A stretch of 55,112 bases of DNA. Source: DATAXV01 sp036272915 (GTDB lineage Bacteria; Chloroflexota; Dormibacteria; Dormibacterales; Dormibacteraceae). The translations under genes were made by a program, and so were the position numbers. The stretch covers positions 1-55,112 of the forward strand of contig DATAXV010000118.1 in assembly GCA_036272915.1 (NCBI GenBank). Reading direction: 5' to 3'. Each line of letters begins with the position of its first letter. Position 1 is the stretch's first letter. This document shows positions 24,988-33,187 of the stretch, one piece after another. The notes beneath the pieces are model-generated. The model was not told the DNA's origin. It saw nothing but the letters and a program-made list of their open reading frames with translations, and ran no database searches.

Positions 24988-25761
24988 ATGAGTGTGGAAG
25001 AAGAGCGGCCGGTCCTCGTCACCGGAGCCTCCGGCCGGGCCGGAGGAGCCCTGCGCCAGGGCCTGGCCGGGCGGTGCCGGCTGCGCCTGCTCGACCTCCG
25101 GCCGCCGCCCGACCCGGGCCCCGAGGAGGAGGTGGTCGCCAACGACATCCGCGACCTCGGGGCGCTGACCGACGCGGCCAAAGGCTGCCGGGCGATCGTG
25201 CACCTCGCCGCCATCCCCCACGAGGCCGAGCACGAAGCGATGCTCGACGTCAACCTGCGCGGCACCTACAACGCCATGGAGGCGGCGGTCTCGGCCGGCT
25301 GTGAGCGCCTCGTCTTCGCCTCCAGCAACCACGTCACCGGCTACTTCCCGTCGGACCGGAGGGTGGACACGTCGCTGCCGCCGCGGCCCGACGGCCTCTA
25401 CGCCGTGAGCAAGGTCTACGGCGAGGCCCTGGGCCGGCTCTACTTCGACCGGGACGGCCTGCGGGTGGCGGCGATCCGGATCGGCAGCCTGCTGCCCGAG
25501 GCCTCGCAGCCGCGCCACGCCCACACCTGGATCAGCCACCGCGACTTCGCCGAGCTGGTCTGGCGCTGCCTGGAGACGCCCGAGCTCGGCTTCCTCGCCG
25601 TCTACGGGGGCTCCGACAACCACAACGCCTACTGGGACGACAGGGAGGCCTGGCGCCGGATCGGCTACCGGCCGCAGGACTCCGCCGACGCCTTCGCCGC
25701 CCCGGCTCCGCCCGACGCCTACCAGGGTGGCCACAACGTCGGCCGCCGGGAGTGGCGGTGA
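24988..25761 (+). CDS. udh: Uronate dehydrogenase (NAD-dependent, SDR extended)
   Basis: A 257-residue Rossmann enzyme. The cofactor motif TGASGRAGG is at residues 12-20, and an Asp (LLDLR) ends beta-2, as expected for NAD. The substrate/catalytic segment FASSNHVTGYFPSDRR is characteristic of uronate dehydrogenases, and the catalytic pair is YAVSKVYGE. It oxidises D-galacturonate or D-glucuronate to the aldaro-lactone. The start is 3 bp after the permease stop. Length is normal for the family. The match of neighbours (enolase-superfamily enzyme and KdgD-like dehydratase) makes the assignment strong. Confidence 0.85.
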   Translation: MSVEEERPVLVTGASGRAGGALRQGLAGRCRLRLLDLRPPPDPGPEEEVVANDIRDLGALTDAAKGCRAIVHLAAIPHEAEHEAMLDVNLRGTYNAMEAAVSAGCERLVFASSNHVTGYFPSDRRVDTSLPPRPDGLYAVSKVYGEALGRLYFDRDGLRVAAIRIGSLLPEASQPRHAHTWISHRDFAELVWRCLETPELGFLAVYGGSDNHNAYWDDREAWRRIGYRPQDSADAFAAPAPPDAYQGGHNVGRREWR

Positions 25762-25793
25762 CCGCCGCATCAACGCAAGAGGAGGGATCGCCC

Positions 25794-26936
25794 GTGTCCG
25801 ATCGCATCACCGAGGTCCAGAGCCTGACCTTCCGCTACAGCTCGCACACCGGCAGGGACGTCGAGGGCCACCGGCACCCGGCGCCCGCCCACGAGGCTCA
25901 GCAGCACCTGGTCCGGATCCGGACCGAGAACGGCCTCGAGGGTCACTTCTTCGGCGGCACCGAGGCCGGGGTGCGGGCGGCTCGCGCCCAGCTGGTGGGC
26001 CAGGACCCCTTCGCCCGGGAGCGCATCCTCGACCTTCTGCGGAAGGCGGGGCGGCTGGACGCGGCCTCGCTTTCGGACAAGATGATCGGCATCCTCGACC
26101 AGGCCCTCTGGGATCTCGCCGGCAGGGCCGCCGGGCTGCCCGTTCACCGGCTGCTGGGCAGCTTCCGCGACAGGGTCGCGGCCTACGCCAGCACCATGTG
26201 CGGAGACGACATCGAGGGCGGGCTGGACACGCCCGAGTCCTACGCCGCCTTCGCCCGCTCCTGCGTGGAGAAGGGCTACCGGGCGGTCAAGCTCCACACC
26301 TGGATGCCGCCCTTCGGACCCGACCTGAGCCGCGACATCGCCTGCTGCGCGGCGGTGCGCGAGGCGGTCGGACCCGACATCCAGCTGATGGTCGACCCCT
26401 TCCACAACTACACCAGGGAGGAGGCGCTGCGGCTGGGCCGGGCTCTGGAGGATCTGGGCTTCCACTGGATGGAGGAGCCCATGGACGAGTACAGCGTCTC
26501 CTCGTACGTCTGGCTCTGCGAGAACCTCGACCTGCAGATCTGCGGCCCGGAGTCGGTGCTCGGCGGCCTCCAGAGCCGGGCTGAGTGGATCCTCCGCGAG
26601 GCCTGCGACATCGTCCGCACCGGCACCGAGCACGGCGGCGTGACCCACATCATGAAGACGGCCCACCTGGCCGAGGCCTTCGGGATGCGGCTGGAGCTCC
26701 ACGGCGGCGGCGCCGGCTCCCTCCACGCGCTGGCCGCCATGCCCATCCCCGGCGAGTACTACGAGCACGGCCTGCTCCACCCGCACCTCGACTTCGACGG
26801 CGAGAGCCCGTGGCTGGCCAGCCCGATCGACGCCATCGACGGCGACGGCGACATCCACCTCCCGGACCGGCCGGGGCTGGGCGAGGACATCGACTGGGAC
26901 TACATCCGGGCCAACACCATCCAGGACTGGCACTGA
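25794..26936 (+). CDS. Mandelate racemase/muconate lactonizing family enzyme (sugar-acid dehydratase or cycloisomerase)
   Basis: A 380-residue enolase-superfamily enzyme. The N-terminal capping domain (HLVRIRTENGLEGHFFGG) precedes a TIM barrel. Visible catalytic elements are KLHT (K-x-H) on strand 2, MVDPFHN (metal Asp), MEEPMDE (metal Glu), CGPESV (third metal Glu) and ELHGGGAG (general acid/base His). In its setting it should convert the aldarate or its lactone, either as galactarolactone cycloisomerase or aldarate dehydratase; I cannot choose. The GTG start at 25794 has a GAGGAGGG site; a longer reading overlaps the dehydrogenase. It ends overlapping the next gene. Confidence 0.85.
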   Translation: MSDRITEVQSLTFRYSSHTGRDVEGHRHPAPAHEAQQHLVRIRTENGLEGHFFGGTEAGVRAARAQLVGQDPFARERILDLLRKAGRLDAASLSDKMIGILDQALWDLAGRAAGLPVHRLLGSFRDRVAAYASTMCGDDIEGGLDTPESYAAFARSCVEKGYRAVKLHTWMPPFGPDLSRDIACCAAVREAVGPDIQLMVDPFHNYTREEALRLGRALEDLGFHWMEEPMDEYSVSSYVWLCENLDLQICGPESVLGGLQSRAEWILREACDIVRTGTEHGGVTHIMKTAHLAEAFGMRLELHGGGAGSLHALAAMPIPGEYYEHGLLHPHLDFDGESPWLASPIDAIDGDGDIHLPDRPGLGEDIDWDYIRANTIQDWH

Positions 26937-27895
26937 TGCCATCCGGGATGGACCTGCCGCCGCGGGAGCTGGCCTCCCGTCTGGAGGGCCTGCTCGCCTT
27001 CCCGCTGACCCCCTTCACCGGGGAGGGGAGGGTGAACCAGGAGCTCCTCCGCCGGCAGGTCGACGGCCTGCTCGGCCGCGGCGCCGTGGCGGTGTGCCCG
27101 GCCTGCGGCACCGGCGAGTTCTTCTCTCTCTCGCCGGTGGAGTACGAGCAGGTCCTGGAGGCGTGCTCCGCCGAGGTCGGGGGCAGGGTCCCGATCGTCG
27201 CCGGGATCGGCTACGGGACCGCGCTGGCGTGCACCTACGCCGAGATCGCCGGGCGGGCCGGCGCCGACGCCGTCCTGGTCATGCCTCCCTATCTGGCGCA
27301 GGGCGGGGTCGAGGGGATGGAGGCCCACTACCGCGCCGTCGCCCGCTCCACGCCCCTGGCCGTGATCCTCTACCAGCGCGACAACGCCGTGTTCGATCCG
27401 GCGATGGTCCTGCGCCTGGCCGAGGAGCCGAACGTGATCGGGGTCAAGGACGGCATCGGCCAGCTCGAGCGCCTCCACCAGATCCGGCGCCTGGTCGGCG
27501 ATCGCCTGATCCTCCTCAACGGGCTGCCCACCGCCGAGATCCATGCCCAGGCCCTCTCCTTCTGCGGCGCCCGGGGGTACTCATCCGCCATCCTGAACTT
27601 CATGCCCGAGATCGCGATCGCGTTCCATCGCGCCTACGGCGATGGAGACGAGGTGGCCATGCGCCGGCTGCTGGACACCGCCGTTCTGCCCTTCGCGACG
27701 ATCCGCAACCGCCGTCCCGGCTACGCCGTCAGCCTGGTCAAGGCCGGCGCCCGGCTGCGCGGCATCCCGGTCGGCCCGGCCCGCGCCCCGCTGAGCGAGG
27801 TGACCGCGGAGGACGAGCGCGACCTGCTCGGGCTGCTCTCGACACTCGGCCTGGATTCGCCGCTGCTGGACGCAAAGGAGAGGACGCGAGAATGA
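26936..27895 (+). CDS. kdgD: 5-dehydro-4-deoxyglucarate dehydratase (KdgD-like, DHDPS superfamily)
   Basis: A 319-residue class I aldolase-fold enzyme. It opens with GLLAFPLTPFTGEG. The Schiff-base Lys171 is in VIGVKDGIG, and Tyr146 in ILYQRDN is at the catalytic position. ACGTGEFFSLSPVEYE and YSSAILNF are typical of 5-dehydro-4-deoxyglucarate dehydratase. That enzyme dehydrates and decarboxylates the keto-deoxy sugar acid to 2,5-dioxopentanoate (alpha-ketoglutarate semialdehyde). The ATG overlaps the previous stop by one base (TGATG). The dehydrogenase that would finish the pathway to 2-oxoglutarate is not here. Confidence 0.88.
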   Translation: MPSGMDLPPRELASRLEGLLAFPLTPFTGEGRVNQELLRRQVDGLLGRGAVAVCPACGTGEFFSLSPVEYEQVLEACSAEVGGRVPIVAGIGYGTALACTYAEIAGRAGADAVLVMPPYLAQGGVEGMEAHYRAVARSTPLAVILYQRDNAVFDPAMVLRLAEEPNVIGVKDGIGQLERLHQIRRLVGDRLILLNGLPTAEIHAQALSFCGARGYSSAILNFMPEIAIAFHRAYGDGDEVAMRRLLDTAVLPFATIRNRRPGYAVSLVKAGARLRGIPVGPARAPLSEVTAEDERDLLGLLSTLGLDSPLLDAKERTRE

Positions 27896-28944
27896 GCGCT
27901 GAGATGGAGATGCGGTACCTGGGCGGGAGCGGGCTCCAGGTGTCCGCGCTGACGCTGGGCACGATGACCTTCGGCGGGGCCGGCCGCCACGCCGCCATGG
28001 GTCAGGTGCAGGTGCGCGAGGCGGCGGAGATGATCGAGCTCTGCCTGGAGGCGGGCGTCAACCTGATCGACACCGCCGACGTCTATTCCCAGGGCCTCTC
28101 CGAGGAGGTGCTGGGCAAGGCGATGGAGGGGCGCCGCGACGAGGTCTTCGTCGCCACCAAGGTGCAGAGCCCGATGGGCCAGGGCCCGAACGAGCGGGGC
28201 CAGTCGCGGCACCACATCCTGGCCGGGTGCGAGGCCAGCCTGCGCCGCCTGAGGACCGATCACATCGACCTCTACCAGGTCCACTCCGTCGACGAGCGAA
28301 CGCCGATGGAGGAGACGCTGCGCACGCTGGACGACCTGGTCAGGCAGGGCAAGGTCCGCTACATCGGCTGCTCCAACTACTCCGCCTGGCACCTCATGAA
28401 GGCGCTCTCGGTCTCCGAGCGGCGGGGTTTCGAGCGCTACATCACCGTTCAGGCCTACTACAGCCTGGTCGCCCGCGAGCTTGAGCACGAGATCGTCCCG
28501 CTCTGCCTCGACCAGGGGCTGGGCGTGCTCGTCTGGAGCCCGCTCGCGGCCGGCCTCCTGGCCGGGAAGCAGCGCCGCGGCGATGCCATCCCCGAGGGAA
28601 CCCGCCGTGCCACGTTGGGCGACACCGGGACGGTCGACTACGAGCAGGCCTACGCGATCCTCGATGTCATCGGCGAGATCGCCGCCCGGCGCGAGGTCAG
28701 CCACGCCCAGGTCGCGATCAACTGGCTGCTGCGACGGCCCGCGGTGAGCTCCGTGATCATCGGGGCGAGGACCAAGGACCAGCTCAAGGACAACCTCGCC
28801 GCCGCCACCTGGCAGCTGGACGGGGATGAGGTGGAGCGGCTGGAGCGGGTCTCGGCCCGGCCTCTGCCCTACCCCTACTGGCACCAGAACCGTATGAATG
28901 GACCGCGCCTCCGCTACCAGCAGCGGGAGCCCGACCAGGACTGA
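27892..28944 (+). CDS. Aldo/keto reductase
   Basis: A 350-residue NADPH-dependent AKR. The tetrad is seen as DTADVY (Asp, Tyr), ATKVQ (Lys) and YQVHSVDE (His). The cofactor-binding end is SSVIIGARTKDQLKDNL. It overlaps the KdgD-like gene by ATGA and so belongs to the uronate operon. It may reduce a uronate or keto intermediate (as in a reductive branch) or act on an aldehyde by-product; the exact step is not readable. Family members of this subgroup (YajO/PdxI-like) act on sugars and small aldehydes. Confidence 0.88.
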   Translation: MSAEMEMRYLGGSGLQVSALTLGTMTFGGAGRHAAMGQVQVREAAEMIELCLEAGVNLIDTADVYSQGLSEEVLGKAMEGRRDEVFVATKVQSPMGQGPNERGQSRHHILAGCEASLRRLRTDHIDLYQVHSVDERTPMEETLRTLDDLVRQGKVRYIGCSNYSAWHLMKALSVSERRGFERYITVQAYYSLVARELEHEIVPLCLDQGLGVLVWSPLAAGLLAGKQRRGDAIPEGTRRATLGDTGTVDYEQAYAILDVIGEIAARREVSHAQVAINWLLRRPAVSSVIIGARTKDQLKDNLAAATWQLDGDEVERLERVSARPLPYPYWHQNRMNGPRLRYQQREPDQD

Positions 28945-29762
28945 CGGCCATCGCCACGTCGCCCTCCTCCGAGTACCGAGCGCCGGCCGCCGCCTGCGCG
29001 GCCGAGGTCCTGCAGCTGCTCGCGCGCTCCGAGCAGCCGATGACCACCGCCGAGATCGCCCGACGGCTGGGGAGCTCCCGCTCCCTGGTCGTGCGGGTGC
29101 TCAAGGAGCTGGAGCGCGGGGAGCTGCTCGAGCGGGTCGACCCCTACCGCTGGTGGCTCGGCGTGAGCGCGCTCGAGGTCGGAGGCGCCTATCTCTCTCG
29201 CGCCGACTTCACGCACATCGCCCGGGGCGAGATGCGGACCCTGGCGGAGGTCACGGGGGAGACGATCAATCTGGGCACGCTGCGCGAGGCCTCCGTCGTC
29301 TACGTGATGAAGGAGGAGGGGCGTCACGCCATCGTCACCATCTCCCACGTCGGCAAGGCACTCCCTGCCAACTGCTCGGCCCTGGGCAAGGTGCTCCTCG
29401 CCCAGCTCTCGTGGTCTGAGGTCGAGGCTCGCCTCGGTCCCGGCGAGCTGCCCGCGTTGACCGACCGCTCGATCACCGATCGTGGCCGGCTCGAGCAGGA
29501 GCTCGAGGAGGTGCGGAGGAGGGGCTACGCGACCGAGCACGGCGAGTCGGTCGCCGGCCGCGGCTGCGTCGCCGTGGCGATCCAGCTCCCCGGGCTGCAC
29601 CGGGCGAGCGCCTTCAGCATCTCCTGCGCCGAGCAGGACTTCCTGGGCCGGCGCGAGGAGCTGGCACGGGCGCTCACGGCCAGCCGGGACCGGCTGGCTC
29701 GCGGAGCCGGCTCGGTCTGGGCTCTCCGCGATGCCATGGGGGACACGGGCGAATCGCCCTGA
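28941..29762 (+). CDS. IclR family transcriptional regulator
   Basis: A protein of about 273 residues. The winged helix-turn-helix needs the helix AAACAAEVLQLLARSEQPMTT, so the first ATG (29040, at that MTT) would cut the DNA-binding domain. The frame is open upstream only to CTG 28941, ACG and ATC codons, which implies a non-standard start near 28941-28950 overlapping the reductase stop. Recognition helix SSRSLVVRVLKELERGELLERV is followed by an IclR effector domain (ETINLGTLREASVVYV, ANCSALGKVLLAQ, RGYATEHGESVAGRGCVAVAI). It probably senses a uronate-derived acid and controls the cluster. Confidence 0.85.
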   Translation: MTAIATSPSSEYRAPAAACAAEVLQLLARSEQPMTTAEIARRLGSSRSLVVRVLKELERGELLERVDPYRWWLGVSALEVGGAYLSRADFTHIARGEMRTLAEVTGETINLGTLREASVVYVMKEEGRHAIVTISHVGKALPANCSALGKVLLAQLSWSEVEARLGPGELPALTDRSITDRGRLEQELEEVRRRGYATEHGESVAGRGCVAVAIQLPGLHRASAFSISCAEQDFLGRREELARALTASRDRLARGAGSVWALRDAMGDTGESP

Positions 29763-30316
29763 CCCGAGGTGCGCTGGATCCTGAGGTCGCCGCACGACCG
29801 ATCGGAGGGCCGATGCACCCGAGACGACCGCAGCACGATCCACGATCGACCCCGGTCCGCCCGCCATTCTCGCGGCTCGAGGTCCAGGGCCGGGCGAACC
29901 GTCCCGTCCATGTGGAAGGGTGCGGAATTGTGCTCGTGGGTGACCCGCCAGGCGCCGTCGATCTTCCTCAGGCCGAGCGTGGACCGGGTCCACATGCCCT
30001 GTTCCTCGCCGTCGCGGGTGCCCTGGATCCGCTCGAGGCAGTGGCAGAAGGCCACGCTCTCGTCCACCGTGATGCGCAGCTGGGCCAGCTCGACGACGGG
30101 GGCGCCATCCCAGGTGTCCAGCCACCGCTGCAGGCCGGCGGGGTCGAGCACGGCGGGGCCTGACTCCTGCAGGGGCGGCGCGAGGTCGAACTTGACGACC
30201 GAGGCGTCGAGCGCGCCGACGTACCGGCCAGCGTCCCTGGCGCGCAGGGCGGCCAGCCTCGTCTCCAGCAGCGAGCGGATCTGCTGCTCATCGGCCTGTC
30301 GTTGATCGGAGCTCAC
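29525..30316 (-). CDS. SnoaL/DUF4440-like protein with overlong antisense tail
   Basis: The GTG at 30316 has a GGAGGACAG site. Residues 1 to about 145 form an NTF2-like domain (QQIRSLLETRLAALRARDAG ... ITVDESVAFCHCLERIQGT ... WRVTHEHNSAPFHMDGTVRPALDLEP). Relatives normally stop right after the ALDLEP-like end (about 29880). Here no stop occurs, and the frame continues about 118 codons into sequence that is antisense to the IclR gene and has no family character. The original stop was probably lost by mutation, or the tail is not conserved. The fold is used for polyketide-type cyclases and SnoaL hydroxylases; the function here is unknown. Confidence 0.7.
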   Translation of the reverse strand: MSSDQRQADEQQIRSLLETRLAALRARDAGRYVGALDASVVKFDLAPPLQESGPAVLDPAGLQRWLDTWDGAPVVELAQLRITVDESVAFCHCLERIQGTRDGEEQGMWTRSTLGLRKIDGAWRVTHEHNSAPFHMDGTVRPALDLEPREWRADRGRSWIVLRSSRVHRPSDRSCGDLRIQRTSGQGDSPVSPMASRRAQTEPAPRASRSRLAVSARASSSRRPRKSCSAQEMLKALARCSPGSWIATATQPRPATDSPCSVA

Positions 30317-30389
30317 TCTGTCCTCCACGCGGTGTCGCGGCGTCGGCCCGCCGCGACGGCGGCCGCGGTCATCGGGGTGTGGCCGGTGG

Positions 30390-30860
30390 TCAGCGGGCTT
30401 CGCCTCCCAGCTCAACGTCCAGCGCCTCCAGCTGGGCGCGGATCCCGACGGCGCGCGAGTCGGGGGTGTCCTGCCCGTCGAGATAGGCGCCCTGCTCGGT
30501 GACCGTCAGCCGGGTGCCGTCGCCGTCGGACTGGAACTCGGCGGTGAACTGAGAGACGGAGATGCGCCGGCCGTCGACATCGATCCAGTTCGAGACGATG
30601 ATCCGCTCCCCGGGGACGATGTCACGGTAGATGCCCTCATAGACGATGAGCTGGCCGCCCTCGGCCCGGCTGACCACGCGCTCGGTGCCCCCGACGCGGA
30701 AGTCCAGCTCCATCGGAGCGGCCGCCGGATCGAGCTCGCCGGTGAACCAGCGGGTCTTGGACACGGGGTCGGCCCAGGCGTCGAAGACCCTCGCCGGCGG
30801 TGCCGTGTAGCTGTGCTCGAGGACCAGCGTCGCATGCGTCACGCTGCGGTCACTGACCAT
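30390..30860 (-). CDS. SRPBCC / AHSA1 domain protein
   Basis: A 156-residue Aha1-like protein: LEHSYTAPPARVFDAWADPVSKTRWFTGELD, LDFRVGGTERVVSR, YEGIYRDIVPGERIIVSNWID, then a C-terminal helix. The ATG at 30860 has AGGAGGAGG upstream. It overlaps the 3' end of the ArsR gene by 11 bp, the standard ArsR-AHSA1 operon. It binds a hydrophobic ligand or acts as a stress-related folding factor; the ligand is unknown. Confidence 0.88.
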   Translation of the reverse strand: MVSDRSVTHATLVLEHSYTAPPARVFDAWADPVSKTRWFTGELDPAAAPMELDFRVGGTERVVSRAEGGQLIVYEGIYRDIVPGERIIVSNWIDVDGRRISVSQFTAEFQSDGDGTRLTVTEQGAYLDGQDTPDSRAVGIRAQLEALDVELGGEAR

Positions 30861-31209
30861 GATCCTCCTCCTTGGGATCGCCGCCATCGGGCTGTGAGAG
30901 CAGGTCGTCGAGCCGGTCCAGGCGGGTCTCCCACGCCGTCCGCCGCGTTCGTATCCAGGTCTCCGCCAGGCGCAGGGCGGCGGGCTCGATCTGGCAGGTG
31001 CGGACCCGGCCGCCCTTCTCGGACCGGACCAGGCCGGCTGCCTCCAGCACCTGCAGGTGCTGGAAGACGGCCGGCATCGACATGGGGAGCGGCCGGGCCA
31101 GCTCGCTCACGGTTGCCGGTCGGCGCGTCAGCCGCTCGACCATCGCCCGTCGAGCCGGATCTGCCAGCGCCTGGAAGATCCGGTCCAGGTCGCCCCCACG
31201 CTTAAGCAT
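30850..31209 (-). CDS. ArsR family transcriptional regulator
   Basis: A 119-residue winged-helix repressor. The core is RIFQALADPARRAMVERLTRRPATVSELARPLPMSMPAVFQHLQVLEAAGLVRSEKGGRVRTCQIEP. There are no metal-binding Cys, so it is of the SdpR-like, non-metal type usually paired with AHSA1 proteins. The ATG sits inside an 18-bp perfect palindrome, and TAACTT lies 6 nt upstream, so the protein should repress its own leaderless message. It overlaps the AHSA1 gene. Confidence 0.9.
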   Translation of the reverse strand: MLKRGGDLDRIFQALADPARRAMVERLTRRPATVSELARPLPMSMPAVFQHLQVLEAAGLVRSEKGGRVRTCQIEPAALRLAETWIRTRRTAWETRLDRLDDLLSQPDGGDPKEEDHGQ

Positions 31210-31218
31210 TTGCTTAAG
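31201..31218 (-). promoter_or_regulatory. 18-bp palindromic ArsR operator overlapping the start codon
   Basis: CTTAAGCATTTGCTTAAG has perfect 8-bp arms and a 2-bp centre. The ArsR start codon (31207-31209) lies in it, and the likely -10 (TAACTT, 31216-31221) overlaps its edge. Binding would block RNA polymerase directly. TTAAGCA-type arms are usual for ArsR/AHSA1 pairs. Confidence 0.75.
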
Positions 31219-31352
31219 TTATCGCGTTGACCGGGTCCGGTCAAGGCGGCAGCTCGTGAGACGCTGGCCGGACCCGGCGATCGGAGGGTGGCGCGGCACC
31301 GGTCCACGGCCGACGTCGACCAGCTGCGAGCGCCGGGCGCATTCTTATCGGC

Positions 31353-32003
31353 ATGAGGTTGGGGACTTCGCGGTTGCTTGCCTGGTGCGTCCTGGTCGGG
31401 GTGGCGCTGTACGTCTGCATCGACATCGCGCTCCACTTCCTGCGACCCGATCTCAGCCTGCTGCACAACGCCGAGAGCGACTACGGAAACGGCCCCCACG
31501 CCTGGCTCATGGACATCAACTTCGAGGTCCGGATGCTTCTGTCGCTGGCCTGCGTCGGCCTCGCCTGGCGCGACACCGGGCGGTCCGTCGCCGGGCGGGT
31601 GGGGTGCGTTCTGCTCGCGGTCTGGGCGATCTCGTCAGGCATCCTCGGGTTTTTCCGTGACGACCCGTTGGGCACGGCGCCCACGGCTCATGGAGCCGTG
31701 CATCTGGTCTCGGCCGGGATCGGATTCATCGCGGCTCTGATCGGGCTGCTCTGCCTGACCATCGCCTACTGGCCGCCGGCGTCCCGATCACCTCGATGGG
31801 CGCTGCTCATCGTCTGGATCGTGGCGCTGCTCGCGCTGCTGGCACTGGGCCATGCCGGTTTCCGGCCGCACTCGCCGGGAGGGCTCTACGAGAGGATCTT
31901 CCTGGCTGCGGTCCTGGCGTGGATGGCCGTACTCGGTGCCTGGCGAATGCTGTCCGGCGCCGCCAGCTCCAGGGTCACGCTCGAGGCCCACGCCGGCGGG
32001 TGA
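31353..32003 (+). CDS. DUF998 membrane protein
   Basis: A 216-residue protein with six hydrophobic helices and family marks LLHNAESDYGNGPHAWLMDINFEVR and FFRDDPLGTAPTAHGAVHL. It is located in the cytoplasmic membrane; the role of DUF998 proteins is unknown. Upstream is the ArsR operator region on the other strand (143 bp), so an effect of ArsR is conceivable but not shown. The C-terminus is short and polar. Confidence 0.82.
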   Translation: MRLGTSRLLAWCVLVGVALYVCIDIALHFLRPDLSLLHNAESDYGNGPHAWLMDINFEVRMLLSLACVGLAWRDTGRSVAGRVGCVLLAVWAISSGILGFFRDDPLGTAPTAHGAVHLVSAGIGFIAALIGLLCLTIAYWPPASRSPRWALLIVWIVALLALLALGHAGFRPHSPGGLYERIFLAAVLAWMAVLGAWRMLSGAASSRVTLEAHAGG

Positions 32004-32074
32004 CGACCCCGTCCCAGGTATCGGGTTAAGGGGTGCGGCGAGGGCAATCCCCACGCCCTGGATGGGGGAGCGTC

Positions 32075-33067
32075 TCAGGCGCGCGCCAGCACGATGACCC
32101 GTGAGACCTCGGCCTCATGCAGCGGCCCGCGATCGTTCCAGCGGAGCGCGGCCTCCAGCTGCTCGAAGCTGGAGAGGCCGACCAGCACCGTCGAGATCCC
32201 CGGGGCGGCGATGGCGAATCGAAGACCCAGCTCCATCGTGCTCTCCAGCCCGAGCTCGGCCGCGATCGAGCTCAGCCTGCCGGAGCGTCCGACATCGCCC
32301 ACGTAGCCGGCACCGTCGACCAGCCCCCGCCCGTCCCCCATCTGCCCCGCCAGCGGATGTCGCGGGACGTCACCGGCGAGCGCACCGGCCGCGTAGACGC
32401 GGATGTTGATCACGCCGAGGCCGCGTTCCGCCGCCGCGCCCACGAATCCCTCGAAGTCCTGCTCCCCGCCCGAGGCCTCCGCCCACACCGCGCTCGGATT
32501 GATGGCGTTGAAGTACGTCTGAACCGTCTCGAACGGTCCATCCAGAGCCGTGCGGCGGACCGACTCCGTATCACCGAGACCGGTGAACCCGATGTGACCG
32601 GCGAGCCCCTGCTCGACGATCCGCGACATCGCACCGGCCACCTCGTCGAGGACGAAATCGCGGTCCAGGTGGTGCCCCTCGGCGGCGCCCGGCGCGCGCA
32701 GAGGATTGTGCAGCTGGAACAGGTCCACGGAGTCGCGGCCCAGACGCCGGAGGCTGTCCTCCAGGGAGCGGCGGACGGCCTTCTCGGGCTGCGCCAGATC
32801 ACCGGGCGCCAGGCTGACCTTGGTCCCGACCTGTGCCTGAGCGCTGTTGCCCAGGCTCCGCAGCGCGCGGCCGAGATTCTCCTCGGAGCGCCCGTCGCCG
32901 TACGAGGGCGCCGTGTCGAAGTAGTTGATGCCGGCGTCGAGGGCACGAGCGACGCTTCGTCGCTGATCGGACAGGTCGCCGCGGACCATGAGGCCGCCGA
33001 CCGCTCCGCAGCCCATCCCGATCCGCGATACCGTCACTCCGCTGCTTCCGAGGGACCGCTGTTCCAC
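32075..33067 (-). CDS. Aldo/keto reductase
   Basis: A 330-residue AKR with tetrad elements YFDTAPSYGDGRSEENLG (Asp, Tyr), GTKVSLAP (Lys) and LFQLHNPL (His). The C-terminal cofactor segment is GISTVLVGLSSFEQLEAAL. It oxidises or reduces carbonyls with NAD(P)H; the substrate is unknown. The GTG at 33067 has TACGCT at 33075-33080 seven nt upstream and no ribosome site (leaderless). The longer reading from 33154 is not conserved. Neighbours give no hint of pathway. Confidence 0.88.
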   Translation of the reverse strand: MEQRSLGSSGVTVSRIGMGCGAVGGLMVRGDLSDQRRSVARALDAGINYFDTAPSYGDGRSEENLGRALRSLGNSAQAQVGTKVSLAPGDLAQPEKAVRRSLEDSLRRLGRDSVDLFQLHNPLRAPGAAEGHHLDRDFVLDEVAGAMSRIVEQGLAGHIGFTGLGDTESVRRTALDGPFETVQTYFNAINPSAVWAEASGGEQDFEGFVGAAAERGLGVINIRVYAAGALAGDVPRHPLAGQMGDGRGLVDGAGYVGDVGRSGRLSSIAAELGLESTMELGLRFAIAAPGISTVLVGLSSFEQLEAALRWNDRGPLHEAEVSRVIVLARA

Positions 33068-33187
33068 GATCAGGAGCGTAGATGATCCGCGATCGGTCCT
33101 GTCACTGCAGGCCGCCGACCGAGTCCAAGCCAGCGAGCACGTGATGGGGACCAATCGGGACGATCGGGGGTGATTCCGTCCTCCACG

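Noticed and set aside
24121..25773. Long minus-strand frame through the second permease and Udh
   Set aside because: Shadow of two well-supported genes; no start signal or domain.
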